From Tetrahymena thermophila SB210 (lineage: Eukaryota; Ciliophora; Oligohymenophorea; Hymenostomatida; Tetrahymenidae): a stretch of 64,000 nucleotides of DNA. The stretch spans positions 434,001-498,000 of the forward strand of contig NW_002476226.1 of NCBI RefSeq assembly GCF_000189635.1, written 5' to 3'. The notes below the pieces were generated by a model. It ran no database searches. It worked only from the letters and a program-made list of their open reading frames with translations, and was not told the DNA's origin. This document shows positions 1-12,353 of the stretch, one piece after another. The position numbers and the translations under genes are program-made. How positions within the stretch are numbered: the first letter of the stretch is position 1; each line of letters begins with the position of its first letter.

Positions 1-1942
1 CAAGGAGATTTAGCAGACAATATGTATATAATACTTAAAGGTAAATTTTTATTTAATTTGATGATTAAAATACATAAATGTACTTAAATAGGGAGTATTC
101 ATGTGAGAATCAAAAGATAAGAAGATATTGATATATAATTAAAGGATCCTATTATTACTACCATATATGATGGATATTCGTTTGGAGACTTAGCTCTTAT
201 AAATCTAAAAATAAAGTAAAGCAAAGACATAATTGAAACAAATTAAATATTAACACTCCGAGAGATGAGAGATTATATAAAAATGAATCAATAAAATTAA
301 GATAAAAACACTTAATATGAATTTAATTAAAAGTAGCTCCAAACAAGCGCATAAACTAAATTTACTCCTCATTAAAAAGATATTATTAAAAAATTTTAAA
401 ATCTAGTTTAAAAAAGAATGTAAAACAGTGCTGAAAATAAATAAAACCTGCTTAACGTTTTTTAAAAGGCTTCTAAAATAGACAACAGAAGGAGTGCAAC
501 TATCGAAGTAAGTTTAAACTTAATTTTTTATTTATATCGTAAAAGTTTTTTTGAAAATAATAACAGGCTGCTGAAAAATGCTACTTATTACAAATATCAA
601 GAGAAGATTTTACTAATATTTTGCTAAATTTAATACTTTCCGAGATGGAAGAAAAGCTTAATTTACTCAAAAATATCCCTTTTCTATCTGTAACCTTAGC
701 TTATTTATTTATAATAATATTTAAAAATATTTTCTGCTCAATTTTTATCTTTAAATAGAACAAATTTTTTATTTGTTTACTAGAAGATTTAATAATTGAA
801 CAAATTGAATTTTATCTTAAAAGGATTTAGACTATACTCAACTAATAACGTTAGCAAATTATATTGAAATAAAAAAAACAAACCTGGGAGACATTGTTGT
901 AAGAGAAGGCTAATAACCTTAGTATTTCTACATCATTAAAAAAGGAAAATTTGAGATAGTAAAAGAAGAGATTATTATAAGAAGTAAAGAGTCATCAAAT
1001 GCTAATTAAAATAAAAATAATGAAAAAAGATTAGACTTTAGTCAACAAAATTGTAAAAAAAATTATCTACAAAATAATTTTAAATTACATTAAAAATAAA
1101 CAGGGAATCATATTTAAATAATGAGGAAATCTTATGAACATGATTTTGCTGAAGTGATTTAAGATAATTATATAAATTAAAAAGATGAGATTCACTAATA
1201 ATAGGAGGATACTGATAATAAAAGCTTGAATGATAGCTTAGAATTAGATTTTTATAAAGGTTTAGAGGGAGAAGCTTAATAAGAATTACCTAAAGAAAGA
1301 TCAACTTTTAAAAGAAATAACCTTTTTTGTAATGAAGAATAATAATAAAAATATTAAGAAATATAATAGGCAATAAGAGAGCAATATAGCGAAAAAGATA
1401 TTAGGCAATACAAAAAAGTGTATGAAAATGGTGAAGAATTAGCATATTGCTATTTTGTAATTATTCAAAGTAAATTATTTATATTAATTAATTTTATTCA
1501 GCATCAAATAGGCACTCTCTAAGAAGGAGATTTCTTCATGTTGAGATCTCTAATTTCGGAATAATGTAAAGTTGATTAGTAAATCTTGGAGTAAATAGAT
1601 TATGATCCGAATGAAAAATCGAGATTAACTATTGTAAAAAATAAATAAAAATAATAATTAATTTATTTTAATATTTTTAACTTAAAATTAGATTTCTGAA
1701 AGTAATCACAATGAAATAGGAATGATTGATAAAAAATTTTTGCATTTAATAGCTCCTAATTTAAAAGTAATTTACTAATATGTTTCTATGTTACTCAATT
1801 TTTTTTTTAGAGGGTACTTATAGATGGTTTAATTTCTATGAAAGACTTTGATCACTAATTTAACAGAGAGACTAGAGAATGGATTGACAGATGGGACAAC
1901 ATGAAAGTTAAAATATATAAAGAACATAAAAAATATAAATGA
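1..1942 (+). CDS. Cyclic nucleotide-binding domain protein, 5' end outside window
   Basis: The 3' part of a gene encoding a protein with two cyclic-nucleotide-binding (CNB) folds; the frame is already open at base 1. The first fold shows NMYIILKG, then FGDLALIN of the phosphate-binding cassette, and after a long insertion RRSATIEAAEKCYLL, the usual end of that cassette. The second fold shows GDIVVREGQQPQYFYIIKKG and a degenerate cassette around GDFFMLRSLI. No kinase, channel or cyclase domain follows; the protein ends in a basic tail, KEHKKYK, at TGA 1940-1942. Introns include 41-91, about 508-567, about 691-823, and three shorter ones after 1470. In this family CNB domains bind cAMP or cGMP and regulate a partner or attached domain; whatever is attached here would lie upstream of the window. 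Ligand binding by the second fold is doubtful because its cassette is poorly conserved. Confidence 0.82.
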
Positions 1943-4900
1943 CGACTGTATCATTAAAATTTAAAAAAATAGTTATAAATAAAACTACTTTTACAAAGAG
2001 TAATCAGAACTTTATTTTGTAAAAAAAATAAATTTAATAATAAATCTAAATAAGTATTTTCAATTTAATCTATTCAATTATGCATTAATCAATTTTTAAT
2101 TGCAAGAATTTAAATAATCAAATAAAGCATGATTTTTAGTATCTTCTATTTTCTTTTTTTTATACAAAATTAATGTTAGAATATCTAAAACTTTAGTGTA
2201 AAATATTTTTTCTTAGTTGAGCTTTTACGTAGAAAAATATCAATTTTTTACTAAAAATTGAAAAAAACTATCTAGATCATGCTTTAAAATTTAATCTATC
2301 CTTTTTATTAATAAAATTTAAGTGAGTGAGATCAATAAAACTGTTGATATAAATAATCTATTTATACAAAAACTAGTTTAATTTTATATTAATTTTGTTA
2401 TATTTTAATGTAAATTATTAATTTAATTTAGTTAATTTACTTGATTTTTTGGAAAAAAGTTTAAATTGATTTTCATCAAAAATTACAAGTTTTTTAAAAA
2501 ATTTTGGTTTTCACCATTATATTATGTGAAATATGGTAGGGATAGAGAGATTGAACATACATGATTAATAAGGAATGTTAAAAACTCTAAAAAAGTAGAC
2601 ATTTTCAAAATTACTATATAAATATCTTGCTTTTATTAAACATAAAAATATGAACAATTAATTAACAGCAAAAATCATTTTTTTATAGAAAAAAAGCTAT
2701 TAATTAAATATTTTTTTAATAAATTAAGAATATAAATTATTTAAATTTTTTATTACATTAGATAATAAAATATTTATTTATCAACTTTATTGATTTTCTT
2801 TTAGGATAATCAATCTGGATACACTTTAATCACTACTTTTAACTATATTAACTTTTTTATTTTTTTAAAACTAGGTGTAAATTTTTCAGTGAGCCCATAT
2901 GAATTTCTTTAAATTGAATTAATTTATAAAATCAAAAAAAAATAGAGAAAATATTTTAACAATTAAGAAAAACTAAACTTCAAAATGATAAAAATGATAA
3001 ATTAAATTAAATTAAAATAAATTTACTCAGACTAGGTATATTAAAAGGGAAAATGATCAAGGAAATTAAGATGGAATGAGCTAACAGTCCTAATAATATA
3101 AATAAAAATTTAATGATTTTTATAAAGTAAGTAAGTAAGTATGATAGATTTTTATTTAATTAAATTTTAAGATAATATATTAGTAAATAAACTTGTATTA
3201 ATTTTTGTTTACTCGTATTTTAGGTTCAAAGTTTGAAGGTCACTTGAATTTTTTACAAAATGAGACCCTAGATTTATTAATTACATGAGATTTGTTTCCT
3301 TATTATAACTATAATATAAAATATCAATTGATTTGTTTTATTAAGTAAAATTTAAAACCTGAAGTTGAGTTTCAAATTTATAAGATTCGAACACTTAGCT
3401 ATACATGAAATGCTTTGTTCTATATTAACAATATAATTTCCGCTTTTAATAAATTTTAAATTTTATTTGAAAAGTAGAAATAATAAAAATTAAACATATT
3501 TGAAGATTTATTTAAATTTGAATATTTAATTTCTAAATAAATAAGTAAGTAATAAAGAATTATTTTAAATAGTCTTAGTATTATTACCTAAGATCAAGAA
3601 TTAAATTTTAAAGATTTGAACAGCTATGTATGGCAGAGCTTAATTCTATGAAGTCTTAGTCAGAAATATAATTATTACTTTTAAATTATTTGATATTATT
3701 AGATATGTATTTTTTATAATCTTCTTTATCATCAATTTACAAAATTATGGATGGATTATAGAAAAAGTATTATATTTTAAAAAAGCTTTATGAAAGTTAT
3801 TTAGTAATTGTAAATAAAATTTAAGGGTAAATGTTATCTTTCTGTCTATTTAAATTTATCAATTTTATTTCTTTTTAAATAAATATTTTAAATCTCGGAA
3901 ACATAAAATTTACCTTAAATCAAGTATCAAAGTCTAAAGAACAGTAAAATCAACTAATGCTGAATTAAGCTCTTTTATCCCTTAATTGCTAACATAATTT
4001 TATCTTTTATAATTAAAATTTGTAATTTATTCTATAAGCTCAATAATTTAAATAACTTATTTTATAGAAAAAATAAAACACTGCATATACCAGTTTATTT
4101 TTTAGTTAAACCTAATAAATCAGTTCTATAAACTATAAATTATTTTATCCTTTATTGATTTATAATGATGAAAAAGTAAAATTTTTTAATATTTAAATAA
4201 TAACAGTTTTCCTAATTATTTAAGAAAGTTTTAGAAATTCGAAATAAGGAAATAATTAAATAAATTTACCTTAAATTTATTATTAAAGCTGACAGATTAC
4301 AACATGTTTTTAAAGTAGAGGATAGAATTTTTACAGGATCTCTCTAAAATTGACTATTTTTATGTTTGTTTATTAAATTTAAAGCTAAATATATGATTAA
4401 ATAACATAAATTGAAAATCTTTTATTTTATTTATTTGTTAAATTAATTTAAGTATCAATCTGATAAAATTAGCAAAAATAAGTTAATCAGTACAATGAAA
4501 AGAAGTTCAGCTCTAAAATTTAGAGATTAATACAATTAGATAAGTCGAAATGTAACTCTTAAAAGCTTTTTTCTTCAAATCTAAACTTCACCCAACTATA
4601 TTTAAACAATATTTTTTTAAGAAAATCATAAATTTACTGTTAGAAATATTTGTTTGATAATATTTATATTTGTAAAAAGTATTATAAATTTTACTTGAAT
4701 TTTATTTTATTAAGGTTAATGCAAATGTTAGAGAGCGTTTATTGACTAGATTTTAAAAGCTATTAAAAAATTGTATTTTAAAATGTAAAATTATAAATTT
4801 GGAAAGATTAATAATAGATTACCTCCTTTGGATTTCTAAAAGTTTGTTTTTTTTTTTGAATTTATTTTTGTTATTGATTACCCATACTTACTATTTTTTC

Positions 4901-5470
4901 AGAAAAATTTTTAATTTATTTAAAATTCATTTGAAAAATAGTAAAAAATTGGCAAATACTGTAAATTCACTTTTATTATTTCCTAAAAAATAAAAAATAG
5001 CAAAAATTTTAAAATGAAATACCTTAAGTTTAGATTATTCTAAAAACTATAATTTTACACCTTAATTAATCAGAATTAGTGGTATTCATTATTTTGATCA
5101 TAAAAAATAATTAGGAAATCTAAAATAATTAATTTTAATTTAAAAATAAATTCTTTAAATTAATTTTTAATTTTAAATTATATTAATAATTGTTTGTTTA
5201 AAAAATTTATTTGATTAAAAAATTAAAAAATATTAATTTAAATTTATAATAAAAATAATTTTTAAAGAATTTCAGATGTAAAAATTACATATTTTTTTTA
5301 ACAAAATTAATGTTAGATAATAATTTTTTATTGATTATAAAATAAAATACATAGTTATTTTTGGAAATAATAAATTTATTATTTAAGGGATAAAATAAAA
5401 TTTAAATATGTATAACATTTTCTATTAGAATAAAAGTTATATTTATTACTTAGTACTATTTTTATTCAAA
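1943..5470. other. Gene-poor AT-rich stretch
   Basis: About 3.5 kb between the tail-to-tail ends of the CNB gene and the FolD gene. It has homopolymer A/T runs and short GTAA-type repeats, for example near 3126 and 3542. A 64-codon frame at 4799 starts at TTG, is composed of F, L, I, N and K, and has no recognisable motif. I see no gene, tRNA or known element. Confidence 0.6.
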
Positions 5471-7078
5471 TCATTAAATTAGAATATCCTTTTTAGGGTT
5501 TTAAATTATCTTTTTTAATTTTTCTTGCTATTGATCAGCAATTTCTTCTTTATAAATACCCTCATTTATGTCATTTATTTATTTTTAATGGCTATCTACT
5601 TATTATTCTTTTTCCATTGAATCTAGACTTTCCCTATCCTATTGATTAACATCTTCAAATTTAACTTAAGAAATTAGTACACTATTATTTCTCTCCCATT
5701 ATTTTACAACATTTTGAATCAACATACTGACTGTAACAGGCCCAACTCCTCCAGGTACTGGTGTTAATAAACTTGCCTTTAATATTACCTTTTCATATTA
5801 ATTAAAAACATTCAAAATTTTACTAAAAGAATTAAATATAATGATTTTTAATCTAAGTTAACATTACTGATTCGAATTCAACATCTCCAACAATAGATGA
5901 CTAATCTTCGTGTGGAAGAGGTCTACTGCATCCAACATCAATAACAATAACTCCTTTTTTAAGTTGCTCCCCTTTAACTAATTTTCTAACACCAGTAGCA
6001 GATACTAAAATATCAGCCTTATAATAAAAATCAATAAATAAATATTTTAATTTAAAATATTAGACTTAAATTAGTAATATAAATCATTTGAATTAGTTCA
6101 GAGCATTCATATATAGATAGATACGCACACAGATTTTGCTTAACTACTTATATTTTAGAACAAATCGAAAATTCTATCAAAATAAAAATTTTTTTTCTTA
6201 CATCTTTTAAAGCAATACTCAAATCACTTTTCTTATCACACATACTAACTATAGCTCCTCTACCAAGCAAAATTGCGCCTAAAGGAGATCCTACTAGCAA
6301 GCCTTTACCAAGCATAACAACTTATTTACCTTTTACATCGATCTTATGAGTATCAAGAATGTGCAAGCAAGATTATGGAGTGCATGGGAGAGCTCTATTA
6401 TTATGATCATCCCAAATTAACTATTAAGTGAGGAAACATCTTTACAAACCATCCACATCTTTACTTGGTTCAATTTAATTGATTACAATAGTCTTTGAAA
6501 TTTGTGCTGGAAACGGTAACTATTTTATTGTAATGAATAATAACAATCATTGATTTTACAGCAATAAGCAAAAAAAGTAAATTTACTTATGTTAATATTG
6601 AATCAACGTCTTCTCTTTTATTCAAGTCTTCAACTATTTAAATAACTTCTTTTTAAGTTGTTGTTTCAGGTAAATGAATCAACTCAGATTGAACTCCTAC
6701 ACGCTTGCAAGCTCTTTATTTGACTGAAACGTAAGATATTGAATCAGCTGCATTACCAACTAATATTATAGCTAGCTTAGGTTCTCTAATATTTACTCCT
6801 TTTTAGTTATTAATATATTTAATGCTAAAAACCAATAGAAAAATATTATAGCTAATACATCATTTAAGAAATTCCATGCATCAAAAATTAAACAATAATC
6901 TAGAATAAAAATAACAAAGTCTACTTTCACGAATACTTAGTATCCTTTCCTTCACTTTTTAAAGCACATCTTTTGATATTTTATTTCCATTAACTAAAAT
7001 AGGTTATTCAGCTTATACTGAGAAAGAACGCTTTATCACATTTAAAAAATGTTGTGTAGTCTTTACAGTGAATTTCAT
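5471..7078 (-). CDS. FOLD: Methylenetetrahydrofolate dehydrogenase/cyclohydrolase (FolD), probably mitochondrial
   Basis: Bifunctional one-carbon enzyme that converts 5,10-methylene-THF to 10-formyl-THF by NAD(P)+-dependent dehydrogenase and cyclohydrolase steps. In order: ILVNGNKISKDVL, the start of the FolD fold; the substrate/catalytic block SISYVSVKQ, with the Tyr and the catalytic Lys in place; LPFPAQIS and PSKDVDG; the nucleotide-binding LGKGLLVGSP; VIVIDVGCSRP; GDVEFES; and the signature TPVPGGVGPVTV. The first ~25 residues (KTTQHFLNVIKRSFSVQ) are basic and hydroxylated and end before the enzyme fold, which suggests a mitochondrial presequence. Beyond the normal FolD end there is an extra tail of roughly 65 Q/E/K-rich residues to TGA at 5471-5473. 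The start ATG at 7076-7078 is the first in frame. Several short introns split the gene, one of them between GDVEFES and the TPVPGG block. It is divergent with the next gene, 371 bp away. Confidence 0.92.
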
Positions 7079-7449
7079 AAACATATAAAATCTTAAAACA
7101 AACTAAATGATATTACTCTTTTTTTAATCAAAGATTTATCTTAAAAATATTAAATTGTTTATAAACAAATAACAAACCCATTCTAATTAATTTAGTAATT
7201 TTTTATAAAATTATTTTTTTACTTCAAAATGCTTGAGTTAAAAAATAAATAAAAATGTCTTAAAATTATATAAAAATTTGTTTATATTATAGAAGAAATA
7301 TAAATATAGTCTGCTAATATTTTCCACTAAATAAATTAAATATAGGCTAAAAGCATTTAAATGAAATTAGAAATAATAATTAGAATAAATATTTTTATTA
7401 TTAAAAAATATTAAAAAATTTTGCAACAAAAAAAATTGTAAATTTTTTT
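7079..7449. promoter_or_regulatory. Divergent intergenic promoter region
   Basis: 371 bp of AT-rich DNA between the FolD start (-) and the next start (+). By position it should carry both promoters. No specific motif is recognisable. Confidence 0.4.
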
Positions 7450-8696
7450 ATGCAGATGGAAGTAGAGTACTAAAATTAATATGAAAATTTGTAAGATAGA
7501 ATTTAAAATAAAGAAGATTATGAAATTTCGCAATTTTTTCTATAGCAAGCTCAAGAATAAGAAAAACAGCCTTCAGAAATAGAAGAGGAAAATGATGATA
7601 GTTCTTTGTTTAGCAATTAATAACAATTTAAAAGTAGATTCAGCAAATAAAGAAATGAAAACGAAAAAATTGAATATATTAGTTAAATTACTCTAGAAAG
7701 ATAAAAAATTTATATCAGAAGAGAGAACTTTCTTTAAACTTATTCTGCTTTAATGAAATACCTTGACAAATTATTTAAATCCGAATTCTTCTCTTTATTA
7801 CCAATTTCAGATCAATTTCCATAAAAAAGAAAGTTGTATCTATCAGAGAGTGTTTAATTAATTTCTTCATAATTAAAGAAAGTGTTCTTTTCTAAAGGAC
7901 TTACTAGTGGATAAGAAATATATAAATATTTATTAGAACGCTCAATGAATACTCCACTTCTAAAGTTATATGGAAAGCAAATATTTGATCATTAATTGAA
8001 AAAAGTAAAACAATGGTTTTATTTATTTTTTTATAAATTAAATTCAAGAAGTGTAATCAAATACTTGACTTAAAATTTATGAAAAATAGAGAAATAAATA
8101 ACTTAAGTTATTTAATTAATTTAAAAATTAGCATGAACAAACTTAATTTAAATAATTATTTATTTTATATAAAAAAGCATAAAAAATACTAAAAATCATT
8201 TGAAACAGAATATAGCCACAAAAAAGGAATTATCAATTATTTTGATCCTGACTTTAATGGAAGCTTAAATTTAATACCTCAAGGCAATAAAATTTTAACA
8301 TTAGATTTGAAACTTTACTGCCATAAATCGATGATCTATATGAAAGTATTGATGACTATGTATAAAAAACTACTTAGACTAGTATTTATACTTGAGATGA
8401 TATTCAACAGATTGTTTGGAAAATGTGGTAGGCAATTTTATTTTAAGGTGCATTTTGGCTTCTTTTATGATTAACTCTCATTTAAAAAATAAGAGTTAGA
8501 AGAAATGAAATAAAACTCATTTTTTCTGTTAGGATCTAATAAGTAAGTATAATTTGAGTATATCCTCAAAGAAAATGAAGATTATTATCAAGTTCTTTGC
8601 AAATAAGAATACCCAAATTAAAATTAAATCAATTCATTGTAAATTAAAGTAGAGAACTAAGGAGAATAAATAAAATAAGAAAACTTATAAGATTGA
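7450..8696 (+). CDS. Hypothetical protein
   Basis: Unrecognised protein. My model has two exons, 7450-8004 and 8052-8696, giving 399 residues: the 47-nt intron begins GTAAAA and ends AAG, is phase 0, and exon lengths sum to a multiple of three. The N-terminal ~80 residues are Q/E/N-rich and acidic (SEIEEENDDSS); the rest is more hydrophobic and basic, with YFDPDFNGSLNLIPQG near the middle and a Q/N-rich C-terminus. No family motif is visible. Reading through the proposed intron would end the protein earlier, at TGA 8080-8082, with about 210 residues, so the C-terminal half is uncertain. The N-terminal exon of 185 codons is the better supported part. Confidence 0.5.
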
Positions 8697-9374
8697 TAAA
8701 AAAGGATAGAGAAAATGAAGGAAGTTGTTTGTTTGTTTGTTTCAACAAAAAAATTAACATAAATTAACTTCCGAAATTTAACTGAAAAGTAAATAAAATT
8801 ACTAATTACATAATATAAAAAGTATTATTACCTTAATTCAAAATCAAGATGTAAATTTCAAATGTAATAATTTCAATCAATTAATCAATCTAGTTTTATA
8901 AACGATTTCTTTCTTTTTTTTTTTCCAATCTAAAAAATCCTTTTCTACTTTAATTAAAAATATCAAAAATACATTGATAATTAATGAGTAATTTAATTAG
9001 TGTGATTTTTTTTTTTCTTCAAATCAAATTTTTTGCAATTTTATTAAATTCTTTTCTTAAGGTTTTATAATATAATATATAAACCAATTATTTAGTTAGA
9101 TAATTGATCCATACATACATCAAATACAATGATTTCTATATCTATTTAAAAATTAAGAGAAAAATTTAAATCTAAAATATATAAACTTCTATATAAACAA
9201 ATAATTGAATTTTATAAAGTAAACAAGTTTAAGTTTAACACACATATATATTACTTTAGCTAAATAGCCAACAACGATCTTTGTGTGCATATATAGAACA
9301 TTTGTTAATCAGCAATAACTCTATTGATTTAGATCTGCATTTAGGAATATACTACGTTGAGTTATTTATTTAAG
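8697..9374. other. Intergenic
   Basis: 678 bp between two + genes. It carries a short TTTG repeat near 8726-8742 and is otherwise plain AT-rich sequence. It should contain the 3' UTR of the upstream gene and the promoter of the RING gene. Confidence 0.5.
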
Positions 9375-11317
9375 ATGCTAAAAGTTAGTTAATAGTAATT
9401 AGAAGAATAGATATCTGAATCTGTTTCGGACAGGAAAGTAATGGAAGAAGAAAATTCTTCAGGACAAAATGCAAACTAAATACCAATATTCTCTACAAGT
9501 AAATCTGTAATGTATACCAACAAAAACCCAAATGTATAATCATTGTATAATGAATGCAAGAAAGGTTCAGTAAGTATGCAAATTATTTAGGGAGATTGTG
9601 ACTGCAATTTACCTACATCTCCTACTTAGCATAAAAATTATAGTGAAAGTAGCAGTCTTAAAAAAAATTTATCAGATTAACCTTAGATTATAAACTTATT
9701 CAAGGTTGCGCAAGTTGAATAAAAGGAAGGAGAGTCAAAAAGTTAAGCAGATGGATCAGAGAGTACTAATAACATGGATATCGCTTAGGAATACTAAAGC
9801 TTAAGTCACTCTCAAAAGCTAAGAAAATAAGAGATATCTAGAGTTCTGACTTTTTTTTAACAAGGAAGCTAAAACAACAGAAATGAAAATCTTGTTGATC
9901 AAGAAAGAGAACCATGTAACAGTAAAATAATAAGCCTAAATAATAACATTGGTCCATGTTTAGCTCCTAATTAAAATATTCTTTCAAATAGCAGTGATAG
10001 CAACTAAAATCAAAGTAATAGCACAATTCCTAGATAAATAGTCTACTAAATGAACGCAGTAGTATAAATGCCAAATTAGCCTGCTGTATAGTAAAATTAA
10101 ATTCTTTCTCATAGATAAAATATACAATAAGCTCAAAATTAGTAACTTCATGCGATACATCCCTTAGGAATGATTTAAAACAATGTATAACAAGACAATA
10201 ATAATATTGGCTTAGTTCATAACCTGCACATTAATGACTTTGGGTTAGGTTACTTTTAGTTAAGACACATGCTAAAAATTTTAAAAGCATTAATGGTTAG
10301 CATGGGAATTACAGGCTGTATAAATCTCTTCATCCTAATTCTATCTATAACGGGATTGACATCTTAGCTTGATTCTTCATTTTGCTAAGATGGCAAAAAG
10401 TTTATTTAAGGAACTTTAATTCCTCTTTGTATTTTAAGTTTCTTTGTGTGTTTCCTTGATTTTTTTGGTGTTTTGACTCTACACAAAAAAGAATATTAAA
10501 ATCTGTCAAAAAAGTAACTCAGTGATATGAGATTAAAGGTATCTGATCTACAAAGTTGTAACAATATTTTAAGAGCGCTTCATGTTAAGTATCCATCGAT
10601 AATTGTACCTCAGTTTTTCCTCAAATTGTAATTTATAAAATATTTTTTCTTGAAAACATCCATTTTACAATATTATCTATTATAATATAAGTGGGCAGTT
10701 TTTTGTGATAATATTCTCCTCTATTTATTACTCTGTTAATCAAGATTCAATAAAAGGTGATTGCAACTAAATCTAAGATAGTAATGATTTATTTATTTTG
10801 ATGCCTTTCATTATTAATAGCTAAAAATTAAACTTTTAAATAACAATGCTTTTTTAAAATATAATTAATTAGATGGCCAATTGCAAACATTTTAAATTCT
10901 TTAAACAGCTTTACTTGTAAATTTGGCTTAATATCTTATAATTTTGGTACTATACTCTCTCGCTTATGTAGTAAGGGCTTGTATTACCTGGAAGAAAAAA
11001 TACGATGCATAAAATTTAGTATAATTTTAAAATATTTTTAAATTTTGTTTTGATAAAAAGTATTCATGACTATTTTTTAACAAATTAATTTATAAAAATA
11101 ATAGCGTAATATAAGAAATTGTAAGTTTTTCAAATATAAGAATGAAAGTTAGCTAGGAAAATGTGAAGGTTAGTGTATTATTTGCTATTCAGACTACTAA
11201 ATAGACGAAGATTTAGCAGAACTACCTTGTAATGGAGGACACATTTTCCATAAAGCTTGTATAGGTTATTGGTTAGAAATAAACTAGTGTTGTCCAACAT
11301 GTAAATAAACAATTTGA
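9375..11317 (+). CDS. Multi-pass membrane RING-H2 protein, probable E3 ubiquitin ligase
   Basis: 566 residues in four exons: 9375-10627, 10692-10780, 10873-11018 and 11105-11317, all in phase. Residues 1 to about 280 are Q/N/S-rich and lack motifs. About four hydrophobic segments follow, among them ITGCINLFILILSITGL, LIPLCILSFFVCFLDFFGVL, a segment containing FFVIIFSSIYY, and LVNLAQYLIILVLYSLAYVV. The C-terminus is a RING-H2 finger with all eight zinc ligands: C520, C523, C538, H542, H545, C548, C559, C562 (spacing C-x2-C-x14-C-x3-H-x2-H-x2-C-x10-C-x2-C), ending four residues later at TGA. In this family such proteins recruit an E2 at a membrane and ubiquitinate membrane or associated substrates; the substrate here is unknown. 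The order of Q/N-rich N-terminus, transmembrane block and terminal RING resembles ER or endosomal RING ligases. Confidence 0.85.
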
Positions 11318-12353
11318 AAAGGAAAAAATGTAATTTATTTATTAACTCAAACTATATATCAACTATCTAAAAGTCCTATCAAATTGTAATTAATAAGAAA
11401 CTATACCAAACAATAGCTAATAAAGTAAAAACTATCAATAAAGCTTAAAAAATAACTGAACTCCTTAAGCAATTAATATGAGATATATTTTACTTTAAAT
11501 TATAATTAACTTTATTATAAATAAATAAATAACTAAATAATAAAAATATTTGATAAGCAATTTCTACATATAACTAACTCTAATGATAATTTGTAAAATA
11601 AATTTAACTTTTTAAAAAAACTATAAAATAGTTAATAAAACTTAATTTTTTACTAAATGAATAAAGCTAGTTGAATTTATTTTATTCTATTTTTATATTA
11701 TGTATTTATTTATTTACTTATTTATTTATTTCACTTTATATGTTTATATAGAAAAAATTATTAATAAAAAAATTCAAAATAAATTAATTTTTTAGTATGA
11801 AACCTTCTATTCAAACGCAATTTTGAATACACATAAACCAATTTATATTTTATTTTTTTAAGTCAAAATAAAATTAAACAAACTTTAAAAATCAAAGTTA
11901 GGATTTGAAATCATCATATCCACAGATTAATTAATGTAAGTATCCTGCAAATAGAAAAACTAAATAGTATGGATTGATGTAAGTATTATTAAAAATACAA
12001 AGTCTTAAGTAAATTAAAAATATGCTTTACTCCTTCTTTATATACTCCCTACCCTTTCTTTTTCACTTGAGTAATAATCACGTAGAATAATATTTATGAT
12101 CTTAAGGCTTAACTTCATTTTAAAAGGTGTGCACATATTTTATTTTTGCATAAAAAAAATCTTAAAATGTAAAATTACATTTATTTGAATGTTAAGTGTT
12201 ATAATTTTTTATAAATATAAATCTTAGTAATATTAAAGTTAAGTGAGTTAAGCAAGCAAACACAAACATATAAACATTTAATTTTTTAACAAATAGATAT
12301 TATTTTCATTGAATATTTTAATTAATTATATGGTCATATTTGTTTACACTTAT
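11318..12353. other. Convergent intergenic region
   Basis: About 1 kb between the ends of the RING gene (+) and TTC12 (-). It holds a TATT-type microsatellite near 11700-11730 and otherwise simple AT-rich sequence. It presumably contains two 3' UTRs. Confidence 0.5.

Noticed and set aside
4799-4993. A 64-codon hydrophobic + frame
   Set aside because: TTG start and F/L/I/N composition expected from AT-rich DNA; no promoter or homologous feature seen.
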